Part shown: positions 20,537 through 36,204 of the stretch, piece by piece
Layout of the letters: each line of letters opens with the position of its first letter
Position numbering within the stretch: the first letter of the stretch is position 1
Assembly: GCA_022496185.1 (NCBI GenBank)
Contig: WTXG01000060.1
Coordinates: 1-64,000 of the forward strand
Source of the DNA: Multifurca ochricompacta
Taxonomy: Eukaryota > Basidiomycota > Agaricomycetes > Russulales > Russulaceae
DNA length: 64,000 nucleotides
Reading direction: 5' to 3'
Program-made: the position numbers and the translations under genes
Notes under the pieces: generated by a model
What the model was told of the DNA's origin: nothing
What the model saw: only the letters and a program-made list of their open reading frames with translations
Databases searched by the model: none

Positions 20537-22621
20537 ATGCTCGACCTCAATCGATTTGGTGCACTCGCGGCCTCTGTGGTCCTGCTCATTACCTTTTCTT
20601 TCTTCAAGACCTGCTCTCGCCGTCCTCATCAGAAATATCCCCCAGGTCCCAGGCGCTTGCCACTTATTGGCAATTTCTTCGATCTACCCTCGGTAGAAGG
20701 GTGGGCCAAATATAAGAAGTGGTCCAGAGACTCAGGTAAAGATGGAAATGGGAATGTCGTTGTGCAAGGCTTGTCATCCTCAATCCAAATTTAGGTTCTG
20801 ATGTCGTACATGCCGACGTGATGGGTTCACACATCATCATCCTGAATTCGGCGAAAGCTGCAAATGACCTTTTCGAAAAGCGCTCATCCATTTATTCCGA
20901 CAGGTTTGACTCTTTGCAACGAGATTATTATCTGCGATACTTTTGATAACCTTTCTTAGGCCGAAATTTACCGCGTTCCAGCTGTATGTGGTGTCATCAC
21001 CGTCTGAGTTATGCGTTCTTCGGTTCTCACCAAATTTCCAAGTATGGGATTGGGTTTCAATCATGGTATGCTGCCTTACGGAGACCGTTGGCGCCGTCTA
21101 CGACGTGCATTCCATGCACACTTCGATGCTACGACATCAAAAGAGTATCGACCACTCGAGATGCAAGCGGTTCAACGATTGCTGCGCAATTTACTTGAAA
21201 ATCCAGATAACTTCTCTCAGCACCTTAAACAGTAAGTGCAGTCATGACGTTAGATAAAGATCACTGCATAGACGCGTGAAGGAAAGCATGGCGGGGCAGG
21301 TCATCCTATCGATTGCATATGGTATTGATGTACGACCGGAAGGTGATCCACACGTAGCAGTGGCGGAGGCTGTGCTCGAAGCCGTATCGGTTGTGTCATC
21401 AAACTCGTGGGCTATGCTTCTGGATATGATGCCTTGGTGTAACTGTCCTGATTTTACCGGGAGAAACACGTGGACAACTGAGAAATGTTTACTCAGTGTT
21501 GTATATGCCAGGCTGGTTTCCTGGGGCGAGCATCAAGCACGAGGCCAGCAAGTGGCTTCCAATCGTCGATAGTATGATAGGCAAACCACACGCCGAGGTT
21601 AAGGCAGCGCTGGTGAGTACCAGAAAAGAGTTTATATCCAATACGATCAACAATCACCTTCGTTAAGGCTGATGGAAGGGCTCCTCCTTCTGTTGCTGCC
21701 AAGATGATATTACAACTCGACGAAAATTCGTCAGAAGAAGAAATATGGACTACAAAGGCGATACCAGGTTTCGTGTATCTAGTTGGTGCTGACACCGTAC
21801 GCCGAATTCGCACCACGAGCCCACATTTCACTCGGCTGAAGCTGACTTGACAGACAGTATCTTCCCTGCGTACCTTCTTCCTTGCCATGGCGCTCTATCC
21901 TGAAGTACAGCGCAAGGCTCAGGCTGAAATTGACTCAATTACCAGTGGCTCACGTCTTCCCGACTTCTCAGATATGGCCTCTTTTACCTATGTGGATGCG
22001 CTCATCAAGGAGGTTCTACGTTGGCATCCCGTTGCTCCACTCGGTGCGTTCAGCGGTCAGAACGTCAACGTCATCTTATGGCTGACTATGCCGCCATTCA
22101 GGTATTCCCCGTCGACTTATGGAGGATGACATCTATAATGGATATTTCATACCAGCTGGTTCGATGGTCATGTCGAATATATGGTGAATTCCTTGACGAG
22201 CCCAATCTGCCTCTTCTGTTAATCTGCCGTAGGGCCATCATGCACGACCATTCTATCTACCCGGAACCCAATAGATTTTATCCCGAGCGATGGCTCGTTC
22301 CAGACCCGCCCCCCTCCCCGGAAGCGGTTTTTGGCCATGGACGGCGTATCTGTCAAGGTCGTTTCATGGCACGCGACAGTATCTGGGCAGCGATTGTAAA
22401 CATCCTCGCATCTTTTGAGATCAAGTCCGTGAACGGCAACCCTCCAAAGGAAGTGTACACTTCTGGGATTGTGTCGTTCGTTGTTTTTGATTTCCTTCCG
22501 TGCATTTTTCTTACATGTCGGATTTGGCCCTAATAGCTATCCTGAGGCGTTCGAGCTCGATATTCGTCCTCGGTCGGACGTAGCTGCAGCCTTGGTCCAC
22601 GGAACGGTGTTTGAATGTTAA
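20537..22621 (+). CDS. P450-1: cytochrome P450 monooxygenase, 505 aa
   Basis: Eleven exons: 20537-20735, 20795-20903, 20960-20983, 21043-21231, 21287-21438, 21497-21612, 21668-21796, 21854-22043, 22102-22183, 22233-22475, 22537-22621. There is an N-terminal membrane anchor (residues about 8-24), then a Pro-rich hinge ([13 protein letters not shown]), helix C WRRLRR, I-helix GADT, ExxR (E359, R362), PERW, and the haem loop [11 protein letters not shown] with the axial Cys at about 437. All key P450 residues are present, so it is probably an active ER-bound oxidase. The family resembles basidiomycete P450s often annotated as O-methylsterigmatocystin oxidoreductase-like; the substrate is unknown. 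Exon 5 could alternatively start at 21272, adding five residues. Confidence 0.9.
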
Positions 22622-23022
22622 TTGGTAGACCGAAGGTGGGAATGGCGAGGTTCTGTCAGTTCGGACCTTGCCCTGCTCTGATTGAAGCATCCAAGGCAGC
22701 CGCCATGCATAGAGGTATTCCTCGACTTGAGCTGCTCCAGTATGTTCAAGCATTCCATAATAATATCAAACTTGAGAATATCGTAACAGCGTCATGAAAT
22801 GCCCTTGATAGATATTCCCGAGCACATCCTTCTGTGCACGTCCGGAAAATGCGACCTGGGCCTCCAGCATCCTGCCCTCTCAGCTGGGAATCACGTTGTG
22901 CCATCCCAGGGGCATTTGAGTGGTCATTGCTTTTTAAGTGTGTGCGCAAAAAGAATAGCTCTCGGTTGTTACATGAGCTCCACTTTTCCCTTAATAAAAG
23001 TTATGAATCAATATCGGTACAG

Positions 23023-23199
23023 AGATGCCGGGGTAGAGACCCCGTCCCCTCTTTACCACCCATTTTCCTCCGCGCGAGGTTTCTTACTGGGCTTCAGCCC
23101 TATCACGTATTGTTACAACCCCGTAGTATCCGTGCGACTTAGGCAAGTCCTTGCAGTGCGTATGAATATTTCAAAAAAAAGAAAAAGATGCCGGGATAG
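23023..23199 (+). mobile_element. SINE-like retroposon with 14-bp target duplication
   Basis: Direct repeats AGATGCCGGGGTAG (23023-23036) and AGATGCCGGGATAG (23186-23199) flank about 149 bp ending in an A-rich tail (TTTCAAAAAAAAGAAAA). The 3' part (GTAGTATCCGTGCGACTTAG, then GCAAGTCCTTGCAGTG) matches the copy at 19139-19432. It is shorter at the 5' end, consistent with truncated reverse transcription. It lies inside the arm-specific insertion downstream of P450-1. Confidence 0.65.
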
Positions 23200-23204
23200 C
23201 GGTC

Positions 23205-23430
23205 CGACATAAGATTATTATTATGCTTAGATAGCATCACAACATGTGATCATTTCACATTAAGTAATGATCTATTACGGATAGGAACGCTAGTGTGTAT
23301 AAAACCTCTGTAGTTACGTTTCAGCACCCCTTCAGTCATAGGAAAAGTATGGCCAATTTGTGGATTGAACCCAAGACCCCCAGACATACTACGACTGGTG
23401 CTCTGACCACTGAATGAACTACACAGCCTG
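23205..23430 (-). mobile_element. tRNA-derived SINE-like sequence (minus strand)
   Basis: On the minus strand, an A-box-like stretch (GTTCATTCAGTGGTCAGAGC) is followed about 30 nt later by GGGTTCAATCC, close to the B-box of RNA polymerase III promoters. The presumed anticodon loop is about 11 nt instead of 7, so it is not a functional tRNA. A short (AAT)n-like end lies near 23210-23220. A tRNA-headed SINE is the best guess; no second copy was found. Confidence 0.3.
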
Positions 23431-24520
23431 AGCCTTGGGCTTCCGAGGTGGTTTCTTTTTGCTGTGTCTTAGGCACAACCAGTATCACCAATGTCGACTA
23501 GACTTCAGGCACTTCTCTTTGATCAAACACAATCCTTTATTGCTTTTATAAAAGTGCACTACACTTATTTACATTAAGGTGTACAGTTTTGACCATCATA
23601 ACCAAAGTGAGTATCGTTATCTATGCGTACTAGTTATAACTACCATTATAAGGTAAAGGCAAATCAACATATTAGCTTTGACCATCATAATTGAAAGGTA
23701 GTTTCGCTACTCTAACCCCAGGCTACGTTCAAGACACAACGAGAGCATGCAGTTCATTTGAAGGCTCTGGGGATCTTCTATCCAAAGTACTGCTGTTTTC
23801 TTTTTTATTTAGGAAGCATCATGACGAATGTTCTTCAGCTATAGCTTTCCGTGGTCTATCAACCGCACAATTCATGGTGGGCGGCTTCGGATCGCGGTAA
23901 CATTTTCTGAGCCGACAGGCCAGGCGCCGCATTACGTCGACCTCATCATTGCGTTTTTGAATGTGGGAAATGGATGCTGTGTCCATGATCCTTCTTCGGC
24001 GATGTGAGCCTTTCAGGTCACGCACACTCCTAGAACGTCAGCTACTGAGTATCGCTAGATCTCGGTGAGCGACAGTGTTAGTGGGTGAAGACACGGTGGT
24101 TCGTTCAATTACTAATTGTAGCCGGTCTAGTACTCAAAGTCACGTGACATAAAATCATTCCCTCTCCATCTCTCTCTTTTGCTCGGGTGCGGGTGTGAAC
24201 ATCGTCCAATGGTGTGACTACTTCACCGCGACGCCCGGGTGCTCCTTAATTATCCTCATCTGTCGTGGAAACCTTTGAATGTTTCCAACCATGTCTGAAT
24301 CAAGGGACATCTCCACGGCCATTCTCGGCGGCAATTCGCTTTATAAATGTGAACATGCTTCCATGCCTATTCAATATATTTCCCTGGTGCTTCCCTGTTG
24401 CGGTGTTCAAATAGCACACATGATATTGTGGTATCTGTTAGCGAACGCTAATAAGAACTACTTTTGTGTTTCCGTTGATCTAGGGGCCCTCTGTCTCTGG
24501 CAGCATCTCCCAATCCCAAT

Positions 24521-26565
24521 ATGCTTGGCCTCACTCAATATGCTTTCCCACTTGTTTCTGCGGTTCTGATCCTGACTTTATCATTACTCATACCGCGCCT
24601 ACGCAAGCGTCACTTGCCATACCCGCCAGGACCTAGCCGCCTCCCTATCATTGGTAACCTGCTCAACATGCCCTCTGATCAACCATGGTTCACGTATAAA
24701 AAGTGGTCGGATGATTTTGGTAAGGAAATGAATTTAACTAGTATCACGCATAGCTTTCTTACTTTAAAACCTAGGCTCCGATATTGTACATGTCGATGTG
24801 ATGGGGTCCCACATGATCGTTCTCAACTCAGCGAAAGGGACAAGAGAGCTACTTGACAAACGCTCGTCGATATACTCTGACAGGTGTGATTCCATGGGTA
24901 ATCCTTGCCTTGTAGCATCCTTGACGTTGTTTCCCAGACCGCAAATGGCTGCGTTCAACCTGTAAGTGTTACCGGTCACGTGCGCTCCACGTTGACCAAA
25001 TCGTGATGACCACCAAGTCTCGGGTTGACGGAATTTAACCATGGCGTTTTTCCCTACGGCGATCGCTGGCGTCGTATGCGCCATATATTTCTCTCTAATC
25101 ACCACCCCACGAGCTATCGTTCGCTCGAGACACGCGCAGCTCGACGCCTGTTGCGCAATTTGTTGTCCACCCCGGAGAACTTTGTAGAGCACCTTAAACA
25201 GTACGTGTTTTTGTGGCATTGATCAAAGATACTACCCAAACAGGTGAGGGAAGTATGACTGGACAAATCGTCCTATCAATTGGATACGGAATTGACGCAC
25301 GACCCGAACGCGATCCATACTTGACTGCCGCAAAGGAAGTGGTCGATGCTATAGATCTTGCTTCAACCTTGGAGGCTCGTCTTCTAGATATGATACCCTG
25401 GCGTAAGTTTCTCGCTACTTCATAGACCATAGACAGCCGACTGTCGCCCATAGTCATCTATTTACCGAGCTGGTTTCCTGGGTTAAGCATCAAGCGCAAG
25501 GCTCGCAAATCACGTTCTTTCATCCTAAACACGCTCGAAACTCCCTACGCTGTAGTCAAAGCGGCGGTCGTAAGTTACTCAGGTGAATTATATCTCCACG
25601 ATGTCCACAATTTCTTGTTCAGGCCTCTGGAACGGCCAGTACTTCTATTGCTGCCAACATGATCTCCCAACTTGATGAAAACTCAACACAAGAAGAAATA
25701 TGGAATTCAAAGGCCGTACCCGGTCTCTTGCATTTGGTTACCGCCGACACTGTGAGCGAACTTCACACAGAGAGGAGGATCGCTGCTATAATCGCCGTTT
25801 ATAGACAGTCTCCGCCTTTCATACCTTTACTCTTGCCATGACGTTATATCCAGAAGCGCAGCGCAAAGCTCAGGCTGAGATCGACTCGGTTACTGGCGGC
25901 TCGCGCCTTCCGGAATTCTCAGACCAAGACGCTCTACCATACGTGAGTGCCATTTTGAAGGAAGTTTTGCGTTGGCATCCCGTTGGCCCTCTCGGTAAGC
26001 AAACGATGGTCGCGCTTTATCGTGTTATTGGAACGAGTTTGTAGGTGTTCCCCACCGAGTCATGCAGGATGATGTCTATGAGGGTTATTTCATCCCAGCT
26101 GGTTCGATAATTATGGCAAATGTGTGGTACGAACATTCTAATAGGGCTCCAGCTTTCCACCTTCTTGACTAACAGAACCCAGGGCGATACTACACGATCC
26201 TGTGACGTTCCCGGAACCAGATCGATTTTATCCTGAACGCTGGCTATCCCCCGATGCACCGGCATTCCCGGATCACGTGTTTGGTTACGGGCGACGTGTA
26301 TGTCAAGGACGTGTCATGGCACGCGAGGTCGTCTGGGTAGGGATCGCAAGCGTTCTCGCGACATTTAACATCGCTGCTGTGGACGGTAAAGTACCGAAGG
26401 AGACGTATACATCGGACATGATATCGTACGGCGTTCCTTTCCCCTTTTATACCTGGTCCATGATTACCTATTTGCAGTTTCCCTGAGCCATTTGTGGCGC
26501 ATATCACTCCTCGATCAGATGCGGCAGCAGATCTGATTAGTCTGACGGCCCCAGAAACTACATGA
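24521..26565 (+). CDS. P450-2: cytochrome P450 monooxygenase, 503 aa
   Basis: Eleven exons: 24521-24719, 24775-24883, 24938-24961, 25018-25200, 25254-25402, 25454-25569, 25623-25751, 25805-25994, 26045-26126, 26183-26425, 26478-26565, in frame throughout. Motifs: N-terminal anchor, YPPGPSRLPIIGN hinge, [13 protein letters not shown] (ExxR), PERW, haem loop FGYGRRVCQGR (Cys about 434). The I-helix reads TADT where relatives have GADT or GSDT; the acid and Thr used in oxygen activation remain. It is closest to P450-4, sharing for example the SIYSDRPQ/SIYSDRPR and MTGQ blocks, and forms the second member of the duplicated pair. The splice choice at 25254 keeps the frame; the nearer AG does not. 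Confidence 0.9.
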
Positions 26566-26586
26566 TGATGATGATGATGATGATGA
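26561..26586 (+). repeat. ATG trinucleotide microsatellite overlapping the P450-2 stop
   Basis: A run of about eight ATG units begins at the P450-2 stop codon (TGA at 26563-26565). Repeat-length change here would alter the 3' UTR but leave the stop in place, because every in-phase unit also reads TGA. Confidence 0.8.
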
Positions 26587-28361
26587 CGGAGCGAAGTCGA
26601 GACAAGAGGTGGATGTGGATATTATTCTTTCGTTTGTAATCCGTTATCAGCACTGAGATGACATGCGACCCACCCTGTCAACTTGATATCAGATTGCAAG
26701 GTCCTGCCAGTAGTGTATCTTACTTGGGTCATTCAAAGCCACAAGATTTTCACCTCTTTACGCTTTCAGTGATCATCCGATTGTCATGAGCGCTGGAATT
26801 AGTATGTCACAGGGTCCCGGGTCCTAGGGCTGCCATTTCTCTAGCATTTCCGTCCCGTATTTTTTTTTCTTTCCGGTCCCAGCAGCTGCGGAAGGGGAGT
26901 CTGGATCGTTGCTGTCCGTTTTTTTTTTTTGATGGATTGATAGTCTTTCGGCTTGATGGGTGTGGGTGTGAACTTCTACACCCGCACCCGAATATTCGGC
27001 GGGACTGCCACTTGTTTCGCTACCTCAAGAGGAGTCGCGTCAACATCCCCTTGTTCCTGATATTGCTTGTCGAGCGTTGCCGAAACTTGTGTCGTTGATG
27101 ACGGACTGTGTTTACAACTTGCTGCTGCCAGGTAAAGTGCTTATGTACACAAATATAAACAAACACAAACACCTCAAACAAACATTTTTCCCACCACTTT
27201 GCTTGGTGTCTGTCAATCACTTGATCACTGCTCGACTCTCTGTAAAGACATAGTCTATCTTAGCTTCTGCTCGACTACCACATTTTATTGCGTGACCTGC
27301 CCCTCTGCCCTTGATGGATACTCCGTTCCTTCCACGGGTCGCTTGTCCCAGCATGCTTTCTTTTTTGATCTGTGTCTTTGCTCTACGGTGCACTCTGGAT
27401 TCAAATCATGCCATCTTTTGGACCCATATGCTACTTGTTTTAATAAGGTTCAAGACGCTTGAAAGAGGATATAAGGAAGGTGATGTAAAGCCGGCCATAC
27501 CGCGTGGCGTAACGACGAGGAACTCAATGCGCAACCTATTTCCCCGAGTCATCAGGCAACCTTACTAGCTTTCCTTAGTAAGGTTTCGTTATGCGGTCGT
27601 AAGGTAGAAGAAGCCCCGGACAGTGCACATGACCCACTTAAAATGCGTAAAACAGGTTGCTGCATTCAAAGGGTCCACACAACATACCACCTCACTCCGA
27701 AACTCTACAGTACAATTGTAAGTCATAAGGTTGTTGGACCACTTCAGCACGTTATTCCTTGTAACTATTTCAGCCCTATGACCTGATGTACCAGGGTAAG
27801 CCAGGACAGGCGCATTTCAACGTCTAGGTATCAGTGTGAGAAACTACCCAGGTCCAAATGGCAGACATAACGTGGGTTTTGTGTCAGCTGTGCATTTCTC
27901 GCTCGTTCGTGTAGCAGTGCTTCCAATGGATCGATAACGAGCCCTTATTATGATATGCTTACTGGCAGCCAATGTGTGAAAGTGACTAAAGTCCTTGAAC
28001 GCTCTATACTTAGGTCCATTGGAGTGCTTTCACTGTCTCCTTGTCATTCACATGTCCAGAGTTTAGATGACAAGCAAAGCACGAACATTGGATCCAAACC
28101 CACGTTCCGCAGAAATTCCGAGATATCGCGTCTGCTTCTGGGCCTACAGTTTTGTCCAAGCTACTAACAAAGTGCTGTTTCTCCCATCGGCCTAAAGTAG
28201 AAGATATGCTCAGGTGAAAGATGCAACAGTCTTGTGTGTGCTGAAGGGTTATATATGTTCGCATTCATTCGCCTGAGGTATCATCATCGTGGTCCAACTA
28301 GTAGCCGACATTATTGACAAGACCCACTGTTCCCGTTGTTGCCTGGATAGAGTCGCTTACA
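26566..28361. other. Intergenic between P450-2 and P450-3, no gene seen
   Basis: About 1.8 kb without a supported gene. It has poly-T runs near 26860 and 26920 and a perfect 10-bp inverted repeat AACCTTACTA/TAGTAAGGTT around 27559-27586. Small ORFs here have no recognisable content. Confidence 0.4.
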
Positions 28362-30430
28362 ATGCTCGACCTCGTTCAATTAGATGCCCTCTTTGCATCT
28401 GCGATTCTCCTCATTACCTTGTCACTCTTCACAAACTTCTCGCGCCGCCATCATAAGAGATATCCTCCAGGTCCCAGGCGCTTACCACTCGTTGGTAATT
28501 TCTTCGACATGCCTGCCACAGAAGGGTGGATCACATACAAGAAGTGGTCGGATGAGTCAGGTAAATGCAGATACTGGGTTGTGGTTCTCATTCCTCACGA
28601 TAAGTTTAGGTTGTGATGTTGTACATGCCGATGTGTTGGGATCACACGTCGTCATTCTAAATTCAGCGAAAGCTGCAAATGAGCTACTCGAGAAGCGCTC
28701 ATCCGTTTATTCAGATAGGTATGACACTGTCAGAGAATGATTGTTTGGAGTGTTTTTGATGACATGTACTAGGCCACGATTCACCGCGTTCCATGTGTAT
28801 GTGTTTTCATCAGCCGAGTCGTACGCACTTCCGTTCTCAATGAAATTCAAGCATGGGACTTGACTTTAGTCATGTCTTCCTCCCATATGGGGATCGTTGG
28901 CGCCGTCTGCGACGTGCATTCAATTATCACTTCGACGCTAAGACATCAAAAGAGTATCGGCCACTAGAGATGCAGGCAGTTCAACTTTTGCTGCGCAATT
29001 TACTCTCAGGTCCTGATAACTTCTCTCAGCACCTTAGACAGTAAGCATTGCCATGATGTCAGGCGAGGGTCGCTGTACTAATGCGTAAAGGAAAGCATGG
29101 CGGGGCAGGTCATTCTATCAATTGCATACGGAATAGATATACTACCTGAGGGTGATCCATACGTAGCGGCATCAGAGAAGGTTCTCGATGGTTTCTCAAT
29201 TGTATCATCAAGCCCCTGGTGTCTTCTTCTGGATATGATGCCTTGGTGTAACTATCTCAATCCGTACTTGATAAGCGAGCAGATAGTTGAGAAATGTTTA
29301 CAGTGACGCATATTCCGAGCTGGCTTCCGGGAGCAAGCTTCAAGCGCGAGGCGCAAAAGTGGCTTCCAGTCGCCGAGAGTATGATGGAAACGCCTCATGC
29401 GGAAGTCAAGGCAGCTCTTGTCAGCGCTATGAATAATAATTTGAGTTTTTAATATGTATATTAATCCGTTTATTCAGGCAGCTGGAACAGCTACTCCTTC
29501 TGTCACTGCGAGCATGATCTCCCAACTTGGTGAAGGTCCAACCGAAGACGACATATGGGTAACAAAGGCCGTACCAGGGGCCATGTATCTAGCAGGTTCC
29601 GACACGGTGAGTGAGTAATAGCCATGGCCACTCCCAGCTAATATTCGGATCGACAGACAGTGGCTGCATTGAGTACATTCTTTCTGGCAATGACTTTGTA
29701 TCCTGAAGTTCAACGCAAAGCTCAAGCGGAGGTTGACTCGGTTACCTGTGGCTCTCGTCTTCCAGATTTCTCGGACTTTGATGAACTTCCGTACGTGGAT
29801 GCGGTTTTGAATGAAGTCTTGCGATGGCATCCTGTCACTCCACTCGGTGCGTTTAGCACTCAGAGTGTTAATGCCAGTTTATGTTAACATTACCGCCTTG
29901 TAGGTGTCGCCCACCGAGTTATGGAGAATGACGTCTATGAAGGTCATTTAATTCCTGCCGGTTCGACAGTGATACCGAATGTGTGGTGTGTTTCTCTATT
30001 ATTCAACTCTTCCATCATTTCTTCTCTTAATCTGGAGTAGGGCCATCATGCGCGACCCCGTGACGTTCCCAGAACCGAATCGATTCTATCCTGAACGGTG
30101 GCTTGTCAAGGATCCACCGCCAGCTCCAGAAGCTGCCTTTGGTTACGGGCGGCGTATCTGTCAAGGTCGCTTCATGGCACGCGAAAACACATGGGCAGCT
30201 ATTGTGAATATTCTTGCAACATTCGACATTTCGCCGGTGAAGGACAACCCGCCTCAAGAGGTGTACACTTCTGGGATCATATCGTATGTCGCTTTGATTA
30301 CGTTTCATGGATGACTGATGAGGGCCGACATGCCTGTGATAGGTATCCTGAAACGTTGGTTGCCTATATTCATCCTCGGTCGGATACGGCTGCGGCTTTA
30401 GTCCGCGCAACGGGAATTGAATCGGCATAA
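28362..30430 (+). CDS. P450-3: cytochrome P450 monooxygenase, 506 aa
   Basis: Eleven exons: 28362-28560, 28610-28718, 28773-28796, 28852-29040, 29096-29247, 29304-29419, 29478-29606, 29657-29846, 29904-29985, 30041-30283, 30343-30430. Intron positions are identical to the other four P450s. Motifs: N-terminal anchor, [23 protein letters not shown] in the I-helix, NEVLRWHP (ExxR), PERW, and [11 protein letters not shown] around the haem Cys. All catalytic positions are present. It groups with P450-1 and P450-5 (shared MLDL start, [11 protein letters not shown] and PHAEVKAAL blocks). The substrate is unknown. Confidence 0.9.
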
Positions 30431-30799
30431 TAGTAAGGCAGCGGTGTAACGAGTTGAGCGGAGAGAGTCAGGGTTCTGTCCGCTCGAAAGTTTTGCCTTT
30501 ATTGTGGTTTGAAGTATTCTTGAAAGCTTTCGGTCACGTGCAGTCCAGGGGTCAGGCAGGTGTAACTCAAGTAGCACCCGAAGCTTGTTGTTTGCCCCCC
30601 TCCTTTTAGTGTTGAATTATGTTAGGGACGAGCGTCGCGAACGGCTTCACAAAGTTTTATATCTACTCAGCGTTTTCACTATGCATACGCGCAGCGTGAG
30701 GAATAATAGCAAGCAGTGATGAGTAGATGAAGGGGTGCTCTCACTGGAATTTTACATTTCCTCTAAATTTTCTTCAAGAATAGAAGATATATATATATT

Positions 30800-30850
30800 T
30801 ATATTGAGTGGGAGGAGGAAGGGAAGGAAGGGGGGAGGGAAGGAAAAAAA
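30800..30850 (+). repeat. Purine-rich tract beyond the 3' end of the complex I gene
   Basis: A run of G-rich, A-containing purines (GGAGGAGGAAGGGAAGGAAG followed by a G6 run) ends in poly-A. It lies just beyond the stop of the minus-strand gene at 30877, so its transcript would carry a pyrimidine tract. No function can be assigned. Confidence 0.5.
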
Positions 30851-30876
30851 ATTTTGAATTTGTGTTTTCTCCCTGA

Positions 30877-31319
30877 CTACTCCTCGTCTTCATAGCCCTG
30901 CACTGGTCGTCTCGGTCGTTTCGGAACTGTCAGAAAAGTTGACGACACATCACGCTTAGACGATATGGAAGAGAGAGAAGGAAGGAAGGAAGGAAGGAAA
31001 GGAGAGTGAGGAAGAGAGAGAGAGAGAGAGACGACGCACTAGGATACGTGGTCGGTATGGGCTCTGGATGACGATAGCCTAACCGTTCACGAATAGGTGG
31101 CACGGTGAACGCGAGAACAGGACCGATAGAGCCCAAAACGACGGAGTAAAAGAGTACCGGCGACTCGTGCGCCTGACGTTGCTGTTGGTCGACAAGTCAG
31201 AAAAAAGCGACGATTATCAGAGCAAGTCACGGAGGGGAAAAGATGTTCGATGTTTGGTGAAAACGACGACGTACGAGGTAGCGGTAGGCGTTGCGGAACG
31301 GTGAGACGACGAAAGCCAT
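30877..31319 (-). CDS. NADH:ubiquinone oxidoreductase 9.5-kDa subunit, 78 aa
   Basis: Three short exons, 31319-31275, 31181-31040 and 30926-30877, join in frame (237 nt). The protein starts MAFVVSPFRNAYRYL, has a single membrane segment (VLFYSVVLGSIGPVLAFTV, about residues 24-42), a VPPIRERLGYRHPEPIPTTYP block, and ends KRPRRPVQGYEDEE. This is the pattern of the fungal 9.5-kDa accessory subunit of mitochondrial complex I (NDUFA3-like), in the inner membrane. Intron 2 carries a (CT)n/(CTTC)n simple repeat (GA-rich on the plus strand). It is separated by about 350 bp from the mitochondrial elongation factor gene on the same strand. Confidence 0.85.
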
Positions 31320-31658
31320 TTAATTATATGATGCGCTGCTTATTCTCTCTCTCTCTAAACGAACAAAGTGACAGCCAAGCGCGCTACTCTGTGGTCGTGG
31401 GTGTGCGTGTCTAAGGTAAAGTCCGAGATGATATTTGGTCGTGTTTGTCATTTGTTATACAAACACGATTAACCGGACCGGGAATATATATTAATATTAC
31501 TCGAAAAATAAGTATTGGGTTGTTGTATCTCCTACAAAAGCACTGTGCGACGATAACATCTATATTTTGAAATATTTTGACTGGCCCAGCCAAGGACCAA
31601 AGGGTGAACGATGGATGGTACCATGATTAGTCGAGTCAAGGGGCAAGCAAGTAATTTA

Positions 31659-34726
<3,068 letters not shown>

Positions 34727-36204
34727 AAGGTAAAAACTGCCTGAAGTACTAGTCTGCCACTGACGAGTAAAAAGTCAGAGGATCAACCTCTGTCGCAAGG
34801 TTCGCAGGGTATCCGAAAGCTTTCAGTTCGGCTGTAGCTGCCAGTGAACTACTGCTGAACTGGTGAGCTGGTGACAAGAGCAAGAAGAGCAGAGGAAGCA
34901 AAGCCTCGTCACGTGCGCGAGTGAGCCCGTGATGTGCAAGACGGGCCGAGGCATCCGGTTTGTGAAGATCCTGATCTTTCCAAGGTCTGGGGGGCTTTAA
35001 TAATATAGTTGCTAGAGCGAGCAATAAATGATTGTGTCTAATCAACCAAGATAGAAAGCAAAACCCGGTCCAGGGGTTGCTACACAGCACACAGCTCGAC
35101 TATCAGCACTGCACAACTGGCGATTGATCCGAGCTCGTTACCGACAAAGAGGCCATAAAATGTCTTAAAATGTCTATCACATCATAAATGAATATGTGGA
35201 TATACAAAGATTGAGGAGTGCAGATAAGTCATCACCCCTGAATTTAAGCCTGTGTGGTGCGGTTGCACGCCCCTCCGCCTTGTCCTGAGCGGACTGCTAA
35301 ATCAGTGGTTACCGATGAACCCTACTAGGGTATTTACCCTTGCTATCTCCCTCCCTCCCTCTCTTCCCTCTTTTGCAGAATATTACTCTGCATCAAAGCC
35401 ACACAGTCCCACGATCGTACACCACTTAGGAGAGAGGGGAGAGAGGTTGAGGAGCCTTGCAAGCTTCATAGACCGTTTGCTAACCTTCAGGCTTATGACA
35501 TACAGAAGGAGGTCAAAACAATGGTATCCATAAGTCTGTCACAGGTCCTTAAATACATGCAATCAGGATTTAGAAATTCAAGCCAAGTCGAATAAGTAGA
35601 GAAATATGAGTGACATAGATAGATAAAGGAAAACGAAAAAAGGAAATGAAATGGAAGTAATAAAAGGCAACAAGTGTTTTGATGACGCATCACAATAACC
35701 CATCCTTCAGACAAGCACACTACATAAGTAAGCATTGCAGCAAGATGGCACCCGTCTAGCTAGCCATGGCGGTGGCACAACGGGGCGAGTAAAAGGAGAA
35801 CGGACAAGGCGACAAATGAAAGATTAAGGCATGAACGGAGAGGCAACGAGTGGTGTGGAGTAGATGATGAGTAAAAGTAGAGAAATGCGAGTGCCAAGTG
35901 GGTGCATTGCCGTGGCGGGCCGAAATGACCAAAGACGGAAGTCAGCGTTTTACTGGACAGACATGCTTCTCAGACATGGCGTTAATTGTAATCTAAATCC
36001 AACGGAGATGCAATAATCAGGATAGCTAACATAACAAAAGGACGCATGCATGAAAGATTTAGCAACTGTCGTAACCCTGAGCCCACTCTCATATCATACC
36101 CACTACAACTGTTTACTGATAGCCGAAGATGACCTAGCTGAGGAGCGATGGTTGCCTTGTATCCAAGGCCCACCCCTTGGTAGCTCTTTTAATCCAAGTG
36201 GAAA
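34727..36204. other. Intergenic between MEF1 and the kinase, no gene seen
   Basis: About 1.5 kb. The first 300 bp upstream of MEF1 should include its promoter. Low-complexity CCCT/CTCC runs occur near 35345-35370. ORFs on both strands lack any recognisable domain. Confidence 0.4.

Larger units (their letters stand above)
22622..24520. other. P450-1 to P450-2 intergenic, conserved with the inverted arm
   Basis: About 22622-22985 and 23719-23800 match the 3' flank of P450-5 (near 62140-61660, inverted). Between them sits about 730 bp absent from the other arm, which contains two retroposon-like units. 24290-24520 matches the 5' flank of P450-4. The phrase TTTTGACCATCATAACCAAA near 23590 recurs in variant form near 23680. 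No gene is supported. Confidence 0.6.

Noticed and set aside
21272..21286. Alternative start of P450-1 exon 5 at 21272
   Set aside because: It keeps the frame, but the equivalent acceptor is absent or breaks the frame in P450-2, -3 and -4, while the AG just before the MAGQ/MTGQ block works in all five genes.
27559..27586. Perfect 10-bp inverted repeat AACCTTACTA/TAGTAAGGTT
   Set aside because: It is isolated in gene-free DNA, with no second copy and no neighbouring transcript to give it meaning.
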